Shown here piece after piece: positions 23,192 to 34,300 of a stretch of 64,000 bases of DNA (within the stretch, counting starts at the first letter, position 1; every line of letters starts with the position of its first letter). The position numbers and the translations under genes are program-made. This DNA comes from Aedes albopictus (lineage: Eukaryota > Arthropoda > Insecta > Diptera > Culicidae), in NCBI RefSeq assembly GCF_035046485.1, contig NC_085137.1, positions 341,486,505 through 341,550,504 of the forward strand, in the 5' to 3' direction. Under the pieces are notes generated by a model that was not told the DNA's origin, made no database searches, and saw nothing but the letters and a program-made list of their open reading frames with translations.

Positions 23192-23508
23192 TTTTTTTCT
23201 CATACCATAACACCAAATTTTGTAAAACTTTGTCGAGCAGTGATATCAGGAGAAATCGTTAGCATTAGAATTGAGCAAGTCGCACAAATTCATAGGTGAT
23301 ACAGTTCTAGACCGCTGCTGTTATGAGGGTTGTGAGGATACGTTTGGCCAACATTTACACACCAATGCTTTATAACGATGTACAGGAACAAATTCACCAG
23401 ATTTTGCGAATTACATTAGTGATGGACGAAGTTGTTGAATTTAAATGCGGGATATTTTTCTTCACACACAAAGAGCAACGACCAGGGAGGACATATATGT
23501 CAACATCG
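23192..23508. other. DNA resembling 20280-20400
   Basis: Bases 23335-23425 (acgtttggccaacattta... gcgaattacatta) resemble 20286-20370, on the other side of the foldback and large repeat. The flanks therefore share an older repeat copy. Confidence 0.45.
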
Positions 23509-23516
23509 ATACTGGT

Positions 23517-24525
23517 AGGGGGGGGGGGGTAAGACGGAACGGGTGGGTAAGACGGACCAGTGACTAGTTCTGTCACTTAAGAGCTGAAATTTGATTTTCT
23601 TTTACGATTAACTCTATTTTCTTATCAGTTGATGATTATAAAGCCACTCCATGAGAGAATACATATGTCAAAAGTTCAAAAATAAACAATTATTTACCTG
23701 GCTACACGTTTTTGTGATGGGATCTAATTTTGAGGCGGCAATAAATAAGCTTTTATAACATTAAATTGCTAAGTTTTCGCATTTTTTTTTGAGTTTCCCA
23801 GTTGTGTTAAACTGTTCCGTCCTACATACAACGAAATTCAGGTAAATTTCATGGCTTATGGATAACGGTGGTGGAATAAATATTTTGCGTTGCGTGGGGG
23901 TAAGACGGTCTGCCTTGAGGGTGGGTAAGACGGACAGTGTTGCGGTTACTTTGATAGTGCCATGAGAAACACATTAAAACCCACACATTTTTCACAGATT
24001 GAAATCTATGGAGTACAAAAATGATTGTGGAAGCAGTGTTAAGCATTTTATATTGTTTTTTTGTTCAGAAATCATTATATTTGAATTTTTGTTGTTGGAA
24101 CAGTTTGCACTTCGTAAAATTACCAGAGCCTTGCATACCAGTGTATGGATGTTTCCAATTTACAAAATGGACTTTAATTTTCAAAAACACGTTTCGCTAA
24201 GAGATTCAAAGCCAAATTTAGATTCTACTATGATTGATCTACCGAATATAAACGGCCATGAACATCATTTAACACAATTAATGGCTTATTAGCTAATTTT
24301 CCAAACGTGTCCATCTTACCCGCCCTACCGGTCCGTCTTACCCACACTGTTGAAAAAGATATCTCAAAAGTCATGGAAAATCAAATTTTATTGCATCGAC
24401 TTGCAGATTGTAAAGTACCTTAGTTGAAGTAAAAAGTATGGAGGTAACATTTTAATTATCTCATTGTTTACACTGTTAAAATAGAGTGTTTCCTAAGCAT
24501 GTCCGTCTTACCCCCACCCCCAACA
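23517..24525. mobile_element. 1.0-kb GGTAAGACGG element
   Basis: The ends are (G)n-GTAAGACGGA and TCCGTCTTACCCCCACC. The imperfect 8-bp duplications atactggt (23509-23516) and ataccggt (24526-24533) would fit a hAT-type insertion. The word GGTAAGACGG occurs four times on the plus strand in the left half (about 23527, 23545, 23898, 23923) and three times inverted in the right half (about 24311, 24333, 24501). No transposase is seen. Confidence 0.6.
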
Positions 24526-24534
24526 ATACCGGTG

Positions 24535-25790
24535 CACGCAAACCCAATCACGAAAAATTTCACGCAAAAAAAAAATTTGCTGTCAAACGCAAAAAAAAAG
24601 TTTCACTTGCGTACATTTTCTATTTCGATCCCCTTGAATATCAGGTCAAAATTGTTGGTAAAAAAAACCTTGGAGCAGGTACAACAATTCTTGAGCATGT
24701 GAATTCCAGAAGGAATATTTGGAGTATACCTAGGAAATACGACGAAGGCGCTAATTTCCGTCATATCAGATGTAAAATAGCCAATAATTCATTATGTTAC
24801 AGCTAACCTTTGGCAATGACTCATTTTATGGAAGCAAACATTTGTAGACTATATCCCTACAACACTGGAAGTCGAATAATTACACAAAATTTCACGTTTC
24901 AGTCTCATTTCATTTAAGACTTCACAATTTTTCTCGTTTTGTGTATGACGAAGACAACCGCAGACAAAGCAGCAGCTAGCCGAATTGCTCCTAATCATCG
25001 TTAAATTTTCACTAAGGTAGATTCACGTATTGAATTCAAAAACCTTCAATTCACACCCCACAAAAGCTCTGTGGCACTTCAAAGTTGAGTTTCACTGCTG
25101 CAGAGTGCTGCAAAAGCTAATCAGTTATTGAAACAAATTGCTGTGTTCCGTCGGTAAATTGCAAACAACAAGTTGTCCTCATCCCAGGGAAGATGCAGGC
25201 AAATGTGTGCTTGGCGTGGACTTTCTGCATACGAAACATCGCTTTTCACAAGCACAGATAAAGATTTATTCGTTGCACTGTGATGACGTATTATGATCCG
25301 GTGGGGAAATTAACTCAACAATAACATTAACCGAAACGTTATTCTAAAGTTACATTTGTCCCAATTTCGAAGCTTTCTGATCAATAGTACTTTGAACACA
25401 TAATTACGAAGAGTTTTACCGACTTTTCGAATGCACAACTACGACCAAATCAGATCAGAAGTAGTATTTAACTACCCTATGTACTATAATGTCACGAAGA
25501 ATGCTGTAACCTGTCAACTAGGTTCCAATATGTAAATATTTTGTAGATAGTAAATGGAAATGAATTCGTGTTTATATAATTAAAGTCTAAAATAATATTG
25601 AATAAAAAAAAATAGAACTTAAGAAAATGAATTGAAAAATTATTTGAATTAAATTTAGTCTATCCCTATCATCTTTCCTACTCCTTTTCCTTGGTGTCAG
25701 ATGCCCTTTACAACCCTATAAAAATTTGAATTTAAAAATCACAATCCACACGATCCAATACTCCCTGACACCAAACGACCATTCAATTCA
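24535..25790. other. Unassigned AT-rich DNA
   Basis: No gene or clear element boundary is recognised. Lysine-rich frames near 24550-24610 come from A runs. Confidence 0.4.
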
Positions 25791-25804
25791 TACTAACCAT
25801 ACTC

Positions 25805-27260
25805 AGTATGAATGCCACGTCATCCCATCATGGATCCCGGGACCAGGACATCGACTGGAATAAAAACCCGATGCATGGATGGATCGCTCGCTTATTCGGT
25901 AACGAAATTCTAAAGTATTAACAGTCCGTAGTAGACCACATAAGTATATTTTTAACAGTGACGAAATCTACGTCGGTGTGCCAGTGAGCTGTACCACGAA
26001 ATTTAACGACCTCGAAGTTTCCGTGCAAGTGTATTACCGCACAACGTTACCGCCGGGGAGTGAAAAGTGCCCTGGACCACAACCAAGTGCCTAGTGTGGA
26101 AGAAGTGCCGCGTGGGACTGGGTCGACGTACGCTAGCGTGAATTACCCGTGAACCTCAGTGACCACCGACGCCACCGACGACGCCGACGACAGCGACGGC
26201 TACCCGGGTAGACGAGAATATCTAAATCAAATCTCAAATCGAACACTTTTTGCTGTCATAGCTCGATGTGATTTTGATGAGTTATTCAAAAATCTAGTGA
26301 ATATCTCACGAATAGCTCAAAGTGATATGGTATCAGTTGTTGTTCTTGTCGAAATAGCTGAAAATTTCTACATAAGAACAAGTTTAGCTCTTCTGCACGA
26401 AATAAAACACATACACCCATAGAGATGGCTCAATGTTAGTGAAATGCCATGTGCCCCTTTCTGAGCTGTGGATACGAAGAACCGCATGCTCTTATTTCCA
26501 TGTCATTTACAACAGCAAGCCACAGTTGAGTGGTAAGCATCGTCGCCTGTGAATCCTAAGGTCGTAGGTTCGATGCTGGATGCTGCCATTTTTTCATTTT
26601 TTTTTTCTAGAAAAAAGTGACAAATCTTGTCTGCTATTATTTTGATCTTGTAATATCTTAACGAGCTATTATTGAGTAGTTCACCATATTAGATTTTGCT
26701 ATTATTTCTGTTCTTTTACCTCTTATATCAATCAAACCAACATCAGTTTTTGCTCTTCAGTAATTCAACCAATCATAACTGAATATGCTATTCATCAGAT
26801 TTTTCCACCTACTCGGGTAGCGAGCACCGAAGACGATCATCCGTCCAAGATCGAGCTTCGAGGAACGGCGCGAAGCACGACGACCATCCACGTGCGTTGC
26901 CGGACCTACCCGAGCAGAATTGGTTCGTTATTTAAACCTATTTCCTATATTTTCTCCTTGCTGTTTTTTGAGACTAAATTAAAACCTGAATTAAAATTAA
27001 ATATTGAATTTTTCTGAATTAGATACTTTTTTATTTAACCACGTAATCCCTTTTCCGCCATCTGCAAATTGTTTTCCGCCTGGTGCCATAAAGGTGGGAA
27101 GTAGTCTACCACCATTTTAACGACCCTGAGATCCATGTCACCACAAGAGGCCTTGAGTGCCCACCCCGGAAGCAGCCGTCGGCTAAAGACCAGCCGCTTG
27201 GGGCTTTGGCAGGTTCCCGTCTGGGGCCGGGCAGGAAAAAGACCTGGATCAAAGAGAATC
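25805..27260 (+). other. GC-rich leader-like DNA, possibly retroelement 5' region
   Basis: Excluding copy B (26203-26817), this stretch is clearly more GC-rich than its surroundings and contains repeated agtgcc / gaagtgcc words and a GAC/CCG-rich run at about 26160-26200, then cctacccgagcagaattgg at 26908. It reads like an untranslated leader of an LTR retroelement or a host 5' UTR. No LTR pair or gag frame is visible, so this is only a suggestion. Confidence 0.25.
26203..26817 (+). mobile_element. 615-bp CCCGGGTAG element, copy B
   Basis: It has the same length and, as far as I can read, the same sequence as 6686-7300. TA lies directly on both sides (26201-26202, 26818-26819), giving a 2-bp duplication. 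It carries the same tRNA-like segment (26521-26590). Removing it rejoins a GC-rich sequence (gcgacggcta + gcgagcaccg). Confidence 0.85.
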
Positions 27261-27480
27261 GTATCAATGCGTGACGAGAATTGAATTCATATTGTGCATG
27301 AAATAAACATGGACATGGACATGTGAAAATAGAATTCAAGGGACAATTATTCAATCTTCTCATTCTAAGGAAATTGTAATTATTTTACAAAACGTTTTAA
27401 CATGATTGAAACCTAACAGATCATGCGGCATTGGGCGAGGTGCAAAAATAAACTCGATCATGATTGGTCAGTCCTTAGTA

Positions 27481-28592
27481 GGGTAATTCATGTATTTTGG
27501 ACAGGCTGAGGACAACGTTGGAAAAATCGTCCCCTAGCTTCTATAGAAAGCAATTAATTATTTTTCAATGCCACTAATACGCTTATAATATGATTGTACT
27601 TTGCGTTCCTGGTGACAAAAACCTTAACGAAAGCATTTTAAACTAAGAAAATCACAATTTCCAATCGCCTGTTAGAATTGCATTATGGACACCGAATATA
27701 TGTTTTGGACACCCTCAGGTAGGTATATATAATTTGGACAGGGCAATTATCTCAATGTTTAGCCATGAATACTGCTAAATCATGGAAGTAGCATAAATTA
27801 ACATATATTATCTAGCAAATAATCAAATGTCTCCGCTTAACAGGCATTTATTTTGATAACTATTAATTTATTTTGATAACTATTAATAACAATTCATTAT
27901 TTCTTCTCAATAATGCCATTCTACCAGCTATGAATGATTGAAATACGTAGGAAACAAGTCAAAGTTGTAGGCCAACTGATAATATGTTAAGTTTTTGTCT
28001 GTTATACAGGCCAAACATACTCATTTGCTTAGGGTGTCCATTATGCCCCTAATCCCCCTATTACAGTTTTTGTTAAAATCGATAAAATATCGCCAGACCC
28101 ACAGAATACGCTTCCAAGTATGCAATCGCACAGCTTCCCCATGTAGTTCGTCAGATGACCAAAATATATTTACAGTAGAAAACTTGTAATGTATTTTGGA
28201 CACCACCTATTTTAAGCGTTCTAGATGAATGTTAAGAGATTGGCTGCCTAATGCTTTTTTATTGAACATGTTTCATTGCAATAAGGTTTTCAAATTTCTT
28301 ACAATTATTCATTCAACGATTTTGAGGTGAATTTTGTATTTGACTGTGAAGTGTATGTCGTCTTGCATACCTGTGCATTTGAGGGGTTTTAGTGAAATAT
28401 TTTACATTTTCGATAATTTTGAAGTAAATTCTTAATTGTTAAGCGTATTTTCAACGTAAGTCATCAGAATAGGGTCTGTATGATCCAATAATCGATATTG
28501 AGAAGTATCCACTTTAATTAGCTCTCCGGAACAATACATACATCGCCGTGCTTGTCCAAATTACATACATGTCCAAATTATATTTTTTACCC
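27481..28592. mobile_element. 1.1-kb GGGTAA...TTACCC element, TA-flanked
   Basis: The ends gggtaattcatgtattttgg and ccaaattatattttttaccc are imperfect ~22-bp TIRs flanked by TA (27479-27480, 28593-28594). The words 'tttggac' and 'ggacacc' recur inside. A TA duplication fits Tc1/mariner-type mobilisation. No transposase frame is seen. Confidence 0.6.
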
Positions 28593-28614
28593 TATGACGG
28601 CAATTAGATAGAAA

Positions 28615-28800
28615 CCCCTCCATGAAAGTTCGATGGTAATCGAAATTTTGACACAGTGTTTCCGTAACCCCTCAAAACTCCATGAACGTCTCTGAACCCC
28701 TTGATTCGCTTTGAAACACCCTGTAACTCTTCTGGAACCTTTCAAAACGCTTCCGAAACCTCCTTAAAACACTCATGAAACATTCTGAATTCCCCATTGA
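28615..28800. repeat. Degenerate 'GAAACNCTC' repeat
   Basis: Words such as tctgaacccc, tttgaaacaccc, ctggaacctttc and cgaaacctcc follow one another with a spacing of roughly 10-14 bp. A related stretch is at 58610-58700. It is a second low-complexity family distinct from the 12-bp repeat. Confidence 0.5.
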
Positions 28801-31080
28801 AAGAATAAAAAAGAGACACAGCGGAAACAAAAAAGCCATGTTACTAGTTTCTTCTCTCGTGTTTCTATGAATCGATCGTTTAACAACCTTGGGAGCGTTT
28901 ATTGAACATTAAACTGCGAAGCCGGCCTTTGTTGGGATCTTGTGTCATAAAGAAAGAAGAAGTGAAACCAACTAATACCCCTTACATTCATTTCTATTTA
29001 TTTTTCTTCTACCAAAGGAATTCACATCACTGAGCACAATCTTTTCCCGTATCTTTTCAGGTATGTTGAAGCAATCCTAATGCCAACCATTTCCCGAAGA
29101 GTAAGTATATTATCTAACCGAGCCAAAACATTTGCGTTGTCACCTATCATTATCGTCAAACCGATGATGCGATGGATGAGGAAAGCAAGAACCAACCTGT
29201 ACGCCAAAAGCGGCTTTTCCAAATACCTTCACCTCGTTCAGCCATTTCGCATTTTCCTCGGCTCACATCCACACATCTCGCAAACTCTTCTCGTTCCCAT
29301 CACTCGACTCGCATAAGCAGCTTTGCGGGAATGAACCACTTGATAGCACACAAGCACAAGTCAGCTGGATGGATGGACGGATGGTTCGTTGGATGCTGGC
29401 TGGCTGGCTGATGCTGGGTCGACAAAGACGATGCCATTCGTGGATCGCGGAGACAACACGTTGCGCGAAATGATAGAAAAGCTTCAGCTTGGTGTCACCC
29501 CGTCAGTCAGCAGAGCCGTGTCACGGGAATCTCACACCACTTTCATCAGTCAGCGTCAGTAGCCGAAGACGATGTGATACTTAGTTTTTTTTTTTGTAAA
29601 AATTTCTTTTTTCCTTTATTTTGTTTTCAACTTGAATTTAGACATCTAAGTTTGGCACTTTTTGATTTCATGGAGCTAAGCTTGACTTGGATTTATCATT
29701 TCTATATTTACACACCTTTAGATAGAATACTAAATATGATGGATTCCCAAAAGAACATAAAAGTTTTAGAACTTTCAGGGCAGAAAATTGAATCTATTTA
29801 CATGTCATTTTTTTACTTTAATTCATGTGAATGTTTTTTTTTTATGAAAATTTTTACATCAATTTTTAACAATGGTAATTTATCTACTTCCATTATGATT
29901 AGTCATACTAATTGATTATCAAAAATCTGTCCAATTTTTTGTCATTTCGGAGTCCTGTGGCAGTAAAAAACAAAGTTAAATAGTAAACCAGAGTAACACT
30001 GCGAAACCACCATCAAGCCATGATTAAACCTAAAAAATTACCTGGAGTGTCACTGTGTACGAAAAAATAATCCACAGCAAGGGAAAAATGTACGTCCTGA
30101 AGAGCCATGATTGGAAATGCAAATTTGAGTGACGAGTACCCTATTGAGGGAATTGAGATGAACTGAAAGTGGCCCGGTGGAAGGAGTATTCATCTCAGTT
30201 CGGCAGAACGTATAGTCTCCGTCTCCATAAGCAGATTCGTAAGCTCCAGTTTTTTTTTTGGCTAACAGCGCTTTAGCTCCGTCCTAAAGGTGCCGCAGGC
30301 CATTGGCTCATTTTGCTTCGTCGAGTTCTTCGGGTTCATTTCGATGCCATGCTTGAATGCCAAGTAGGAATGTGATTCGTGGATCGGTGTTTCATGCCAA
30401 TCAATTGGCAAGCTACTCAGTTCGCATTCCCCCTCACACAAGGAGGAGGCGATTGTTTGAGCTCGGTTCTAAGATAGATAACCTGAGAGAACTGTGGAAA
30501 AAATGGAATTTTCATACGGTGATTCGTATCAGCTCAAGTTGAGGCGGAATGAAACTGGGTCAAACTATGATACCGGGATAAATTCAATTATGCTTGATTT
30601 CAATTTCGATTTTATTTAAAAAGCTGTTCCCGTTTTATCGTTACTGAGGAAAATCGATTGAGAAGTTTTATCAGACTTTAGATTTCTGTGACTTGGATTA
30701 ATGATGTTTCTTTGAATGTAAATCTTTTAATTCGTCTTATTGTTTTTTTTTCTTTTTGGCGTAACGTCCAATTTGACCAGGTATTAAGGTACTCTACGCC
30801 AAAAAAAAGTCAAAGATGTCTCCATTACGCAAATTTCCTAGACCTTGTTTGAAGTTGGCATGTTCAATGATTTGGGTATATTCAGCCGTATTGTATTAAT
30901 ATATGTAAAATTTAAAATTTGAAGTCAATAATTTCCCTAAGATCCCCTTTGATCATTAATGGCATTTTTGTTTCACCTTATCATTTGCATTGCTAATGAA
31001 AACAAATTACACGTTCAATATACATTATTTGATCAAATGCTGTGAGCTTATAATAGGTGAAAATGTACTTAAGGCATCCG
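28801..31080. other. Unassigned DNA upstream of the TIL gene
   Basis: Features noted are a GGAT/GGCT-rich stretch at 29366-29412 and a small inverted pair ttttggcgtaacg / ctacgccaaaa at about 30757-30805 that resembles the end of a common mosquito MITE. No coding region is recognised. Confidence 0.4.
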
Positions 31081-31087
31081 CTCATTC

Positions 31088-31139
31088 GGCTTACTATATT
31101 ATTCCCTAAAGTGACTACCAGTATCAATAACGTAGAAAA
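31088..31139 (+). promoter_or_regulatory. Putative core promoter and 5' UTR of the TIL gene
   Basis: A TATA-like tactatatta (31091-31100) lies ~28 bp before ccagtatcaa, which could serve as initiator. This would give a short 5' leader of ~20 bp before the ATG at 31140. It is inferred from spacing only. Confidence 0.35.
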
Positions 31140-31465
31140 ATGAAGATATTTTTAACAGTACTGTGCATTGCTGTAATTACAAGTTCAACAAGTGCGGCTA
31201 CTCAATGTAATAAAAATTGTAATTACCTATTGTATTATTGACAAATTAACAACCATCAGTTTCAGATTCGTCCGAATGCTCGGATCCCAATACAGAATAT
31301 CTGGAATGTGGGAGTGCATGTCCTCTGACTTGCAGAAATATGAACAGAAACTTCATGTGTATCGCAGTTTGTCGATCCGGATGCTTTTGTCGGAATGGAT
31401 TAGTGCGGAATGCAGACAATAAGTGCATCGAACCATCACATTGTTTGATACCAATGCACTCTTAG
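31140..31465 (+). CDS. Secreted TIL-domain cysteine-rich protease inhibitor, two exons
   Basis: Exon 1 is 31140-31206 and exon 2 is 31266-31465, joined across a 59-bp GT-AG intron (31207-31265) in phase 1, giving 88 residues. Residues 1-19 (MKIFLTVLCIAVITSSTSA) form a signal peptide. The rest is a single trypsin-inhibitor-like (TIL) domain with ten cysteines, arranged ECSDP, ECGSACPLTC, CIAVCRSGCFC, KCIEPSHC. This matches the family pattern of five disulfides. Such proteins are secreted and usually block serine proteases, with the reactive loop near the fifth and sixth cysteines (here C-IAV-C); small hydrophobic residues there would suit elastase- or chymotrypsin-like targets, which is inference. 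Stop TAG is at 31463 and AATAAA at 31480. The gene looks intact and isolated among repeats. Confidence 0.85.
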
Positions 31466-31479
31466 TGTAAAATGTCATA

Positions 31480-31485
31480 AATAAA
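31480..31485 (+). terminator. Polyadenylation signal of the TIL gene
   Basis: AATAAA lies 15 bp after the TAG stop, within an overlapping ataaataaataataaa run. The 3' UTR would be very short. Confidence 0.6.
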
Positions 31486-31499
31486 TAATAAAAAAAAAT

Positions 31500-32300
31500 C
31501 ACATTGTCAGTGATTGAAGAATTCGAAGAACAAAACATGTGAAATATTTTTTTACAATTGAAGGCTTGTATTATAGTGGGGGAATATCGGCAAACCAAGT
31601 TCTTCCTGGTCTACCCATCCCAACCGCTATGTTCCATACCTTCCATACCTTCTTTCGTCAACCTGTGGCGAAAACCAGCCAGAATTGTGCAATTTCAGGA
31701 TGGATTTTGCCTAACGACACTCACTCAACTGTCACAACAAACGCCATTCATCGGAATAGAATTGCTCCACGCCAAACCAACTCAAGCCACCTAGAGGTGC
31801 AGAGGCATGTGGACGGGTGATCCGGTTCTCTCTGAAAAAGAACTGCGGTTCACTCGCACTCTGCATTGATTCGAATATTTTCAACGGCTTCGGATCTGAT
31901 AAACCCAAAAAAACAACAGCAGCGATCGTCAATTCTTCTTGAAACACACAGTGAAACACGAAGCTCTAAATGCTGTATTGTTGGTCTACGTCGTCTACGT
32001 ATTTTCTGCAGCATGCAATACTACTTAAGGACAAACGTCTTGACATCCCGTTTCAACCGTGCATCAGAGCTTCACTCGCACAAATCTCAAGAAGCAAGCT
32101 TCAAACAACACAGCGTTTTATTATTCTGTTCTTGCTCACTTGCAATATGCTTTAAATGAGAAGCTCACCTGTGCTGATTTTGTTTACGAAGAGACTTGTG
32201 CCCTCGAAATCGTGAGTAGGTGCCAAAACCGGTCATTGTGGCGGCCATTTTGGAATTCTAACAAGTCTGTCCTTAACCAATTGACCATTTTCGGGACTTA
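31500..32300. other. Unassigned DNA downstream of the TIL gene
   Basis: Several short overlapping frames are present without recognisable domains. No element ends are found. Confidence 0.35.
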
Positions 32301-32301
32301 A

Positions 32302-32470
32302 CTCAAACAGCACACATGTTACAAAGGCGTGTCGACAGCGCAGATTTTTGGTTGGACATGAGTCATTTTTAAGTTATTTTGCATTTATGTTCGAATTTCA
32401 TGAATATAACTCCAGTACAACCAAAATCTTGCGCTGTCGACATACCTTTGTGACTTGCGTGCTGCTTAGG
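32302..32470. mobile_element. CCCAAGYAACAC MITE, copy 1 (degenerate ends)
   Basis: It starts ctcaaacagcacacatgtta and ends cttgcgtgctgcttagg, with the inner pair gtcgacagcgcagattttt / aaaatcttgcgctgtcgac. AA flanks both sides (32300-32301, 32471-32472). It belongs to the same family as 33241-33329 and 36395-36561. Confidence 0.65.
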
Positions 32471-32472
32471 AA

Positions 32473-33240
32473 TTAGATGACGGTCATTTAGCAGTGAATC
32501 ATGCCCGAGCAAAAGGGAGGAGTTTTAGAGATTAAACTCCTCCCATTTCCGCTGTTCCATACACTAGGTACCCCTCCACCCTTTGCCAAAATTAGTCTCT
32601 AACTTTTCGCATCTCCTGTGCACTGGCCTTCAGTGAGTGACAAAAGTTCTGCGTTGGAGTGACTGGTTACACATCGCAAGATTTTTTTTTTTGTTTCAAG
32701 AGCAAACTTATGCGTATTCGACAGATTTTGGGCCGCTTAATCCAAATCCGGGCTCAGATTTGCGCCAGTACGTCACAGGGTAGGATTTTCCTTTGCTTCA
32801 ATGCGTTCTTCGTAAATGCATTTGGTAGCGACTTTAAGACGATCGGCTGTTGCGTTGAAAAAGTAAGAAGGGAAATGTAGAAGTCGTAGCCTTTTTGTGT
32901 TAGGATGGTTATGGTGCACAATACTGACATCTGGAATTGATGAAACTAAATAGACCTGCCATCAGTATTCTTCCGGCGTTGGCTACCTTCACGATGTTGA
33001 GTTCACTATAAAGTGCAACAATGTTGTGGTTTATCCATCACCATCACATATTGTTCTCCTTCATACTGCAAAAAAAATCCACTGGTCTTAAACGCGTACA
33101 TTTAATGCGATGATGAATCTTTCCTGAACACATTTTTTACTGGAGTTTATGTTATGCGTTGCACGTCGTTCAAACACTATACTTAGCGCGCTAAGCACTG
33201 ACAAAGAGGGAAGAACTGAACTTCGGTACCGTTAGAGGTG
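32473..33240. other. Unassigned DNA
   Basis: A local inverted pair gaggagttttagag / ttaaactcctcc lies at about 32517-32548. Nothing else is recognised. Confidence 0.35.
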
Positions 33241-33329
33241 CCCAGCAACACGCATGTCACAGAAGAGTCACGGCAGCGCAGGATTTGGTTGCGTAGAACA
33301 AATATGTACTGACTTGTGTGTTTCTTGGG
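33241..33329. mobile_element. CCCAAGYAACAC MITE, copy 2 (internally deleted)
   Basis: It starts cccagcaacacgcatgtcac and ends gtgtgtttcttggg. It has the family word gcagcgcaggatttggttg but only ~89 bp, so most of the interior and right arm is missing. Flanks are TG and TA. Confidence 0.55.
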
Positions 33330-33860
33330 TATTAGGTATTGGGTATGAAAGACTTTCACTCAAGATATGTCGAACTCTTCCATTATCTTGAAGGTATCCC
33401 TATCCAATACAACATTACTTCTTAGATGAATGCTATCGTACTTGCTTCCACCTACCTGTTTTGCCGCATTGACGTTAGCGTTAGCTTAGTTACGGTATAC
33501 TTCGTAGATTGGATACTAACAACATTCATGTACCTTTTGCTTATCTTGCTCGGATTGATTTTCGGAACAAGGCCGGGGAGTTAACATTGCTCCAATCTTA
33601 TGCAAGAATACCAAAAGCACAAATGTCATTATTCCCGGCTACGTCCATCTTTACCGTAACTTGGGATAGGGGAAGGAAATGTTGATGTAGCACTTATTTA
33701 AGAGGCCTCCGACTCAGTGACACTCCCATAAGTACTACGGAGTGGGTGATTGGGAAATGTATTATGTAGGTCAAGGATTCGCCTGAAAAGCTGGCAATGG
33801 ACCCACGGCATTGGTAGTTTATTTGATTAAAATTTGATGTTTTGAAAGCCGCCAATCAAA
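33330..33860. other. Unassigned DNA
   Basis: I see nothing that I can support as a gene or element. Confidence 0.35.
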
Positions 33861-34300
33861 AGAGATTTTTTTTTCTATTTATTGTTTAAATAATTATGTT
33901 TCTACTCAGTGAGAGGCCCAAGCTGAACCGATTCCTCCAGGGTAATCGGAACATTACAATAAATGTTTGAAACGCGCGAGAAAAAAAAAAAGAAAAAAAA
34001 GTTGGCGATCCGAGAAAAGAAAACCTCAATTTACTTAAAAAACGCGAAAACAACGAAAAAAACCATCTCAATTTAGAGGTTTTTTTCTATTTATTGTACA
34101 AATAAGTATGTTTCAGCTCAGTGCGAGGCACAAGCAGAACCGATCCTTCCAGGGTCATTGAAACTTTGCAATGAATTTTTAAAACGTGAGAAAAAAAATG
34201 GCGACTCGAAAAATAACAAAACAAAAGAAAAAAAAAATAAACAAAAAATCACGTTAAAGAACATCAAAAAACATCTCAATTTATCAAAAAAAATGAAATA
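33861..34300 (+). repeat. Two ~215-bp diverged tandem units
   Basis: The units starting gagatttttttttctattta (33861) and gaggtttttttctatttatt (34076) share cagtgagaggcccaagc / cagtgcgaggcacaagc, a gaaccgatyc word, tccagggtmat, and an A-rich tail. A tandem duplication is the simplest reading. Confidence 0.55.

Noticed and set aside
24486..24806. 106-codon Lys-rich frame
   Set aside because: The lysines come from runs of A and the frame starts inside the terminal repeat of the GGTAAGACGG element.
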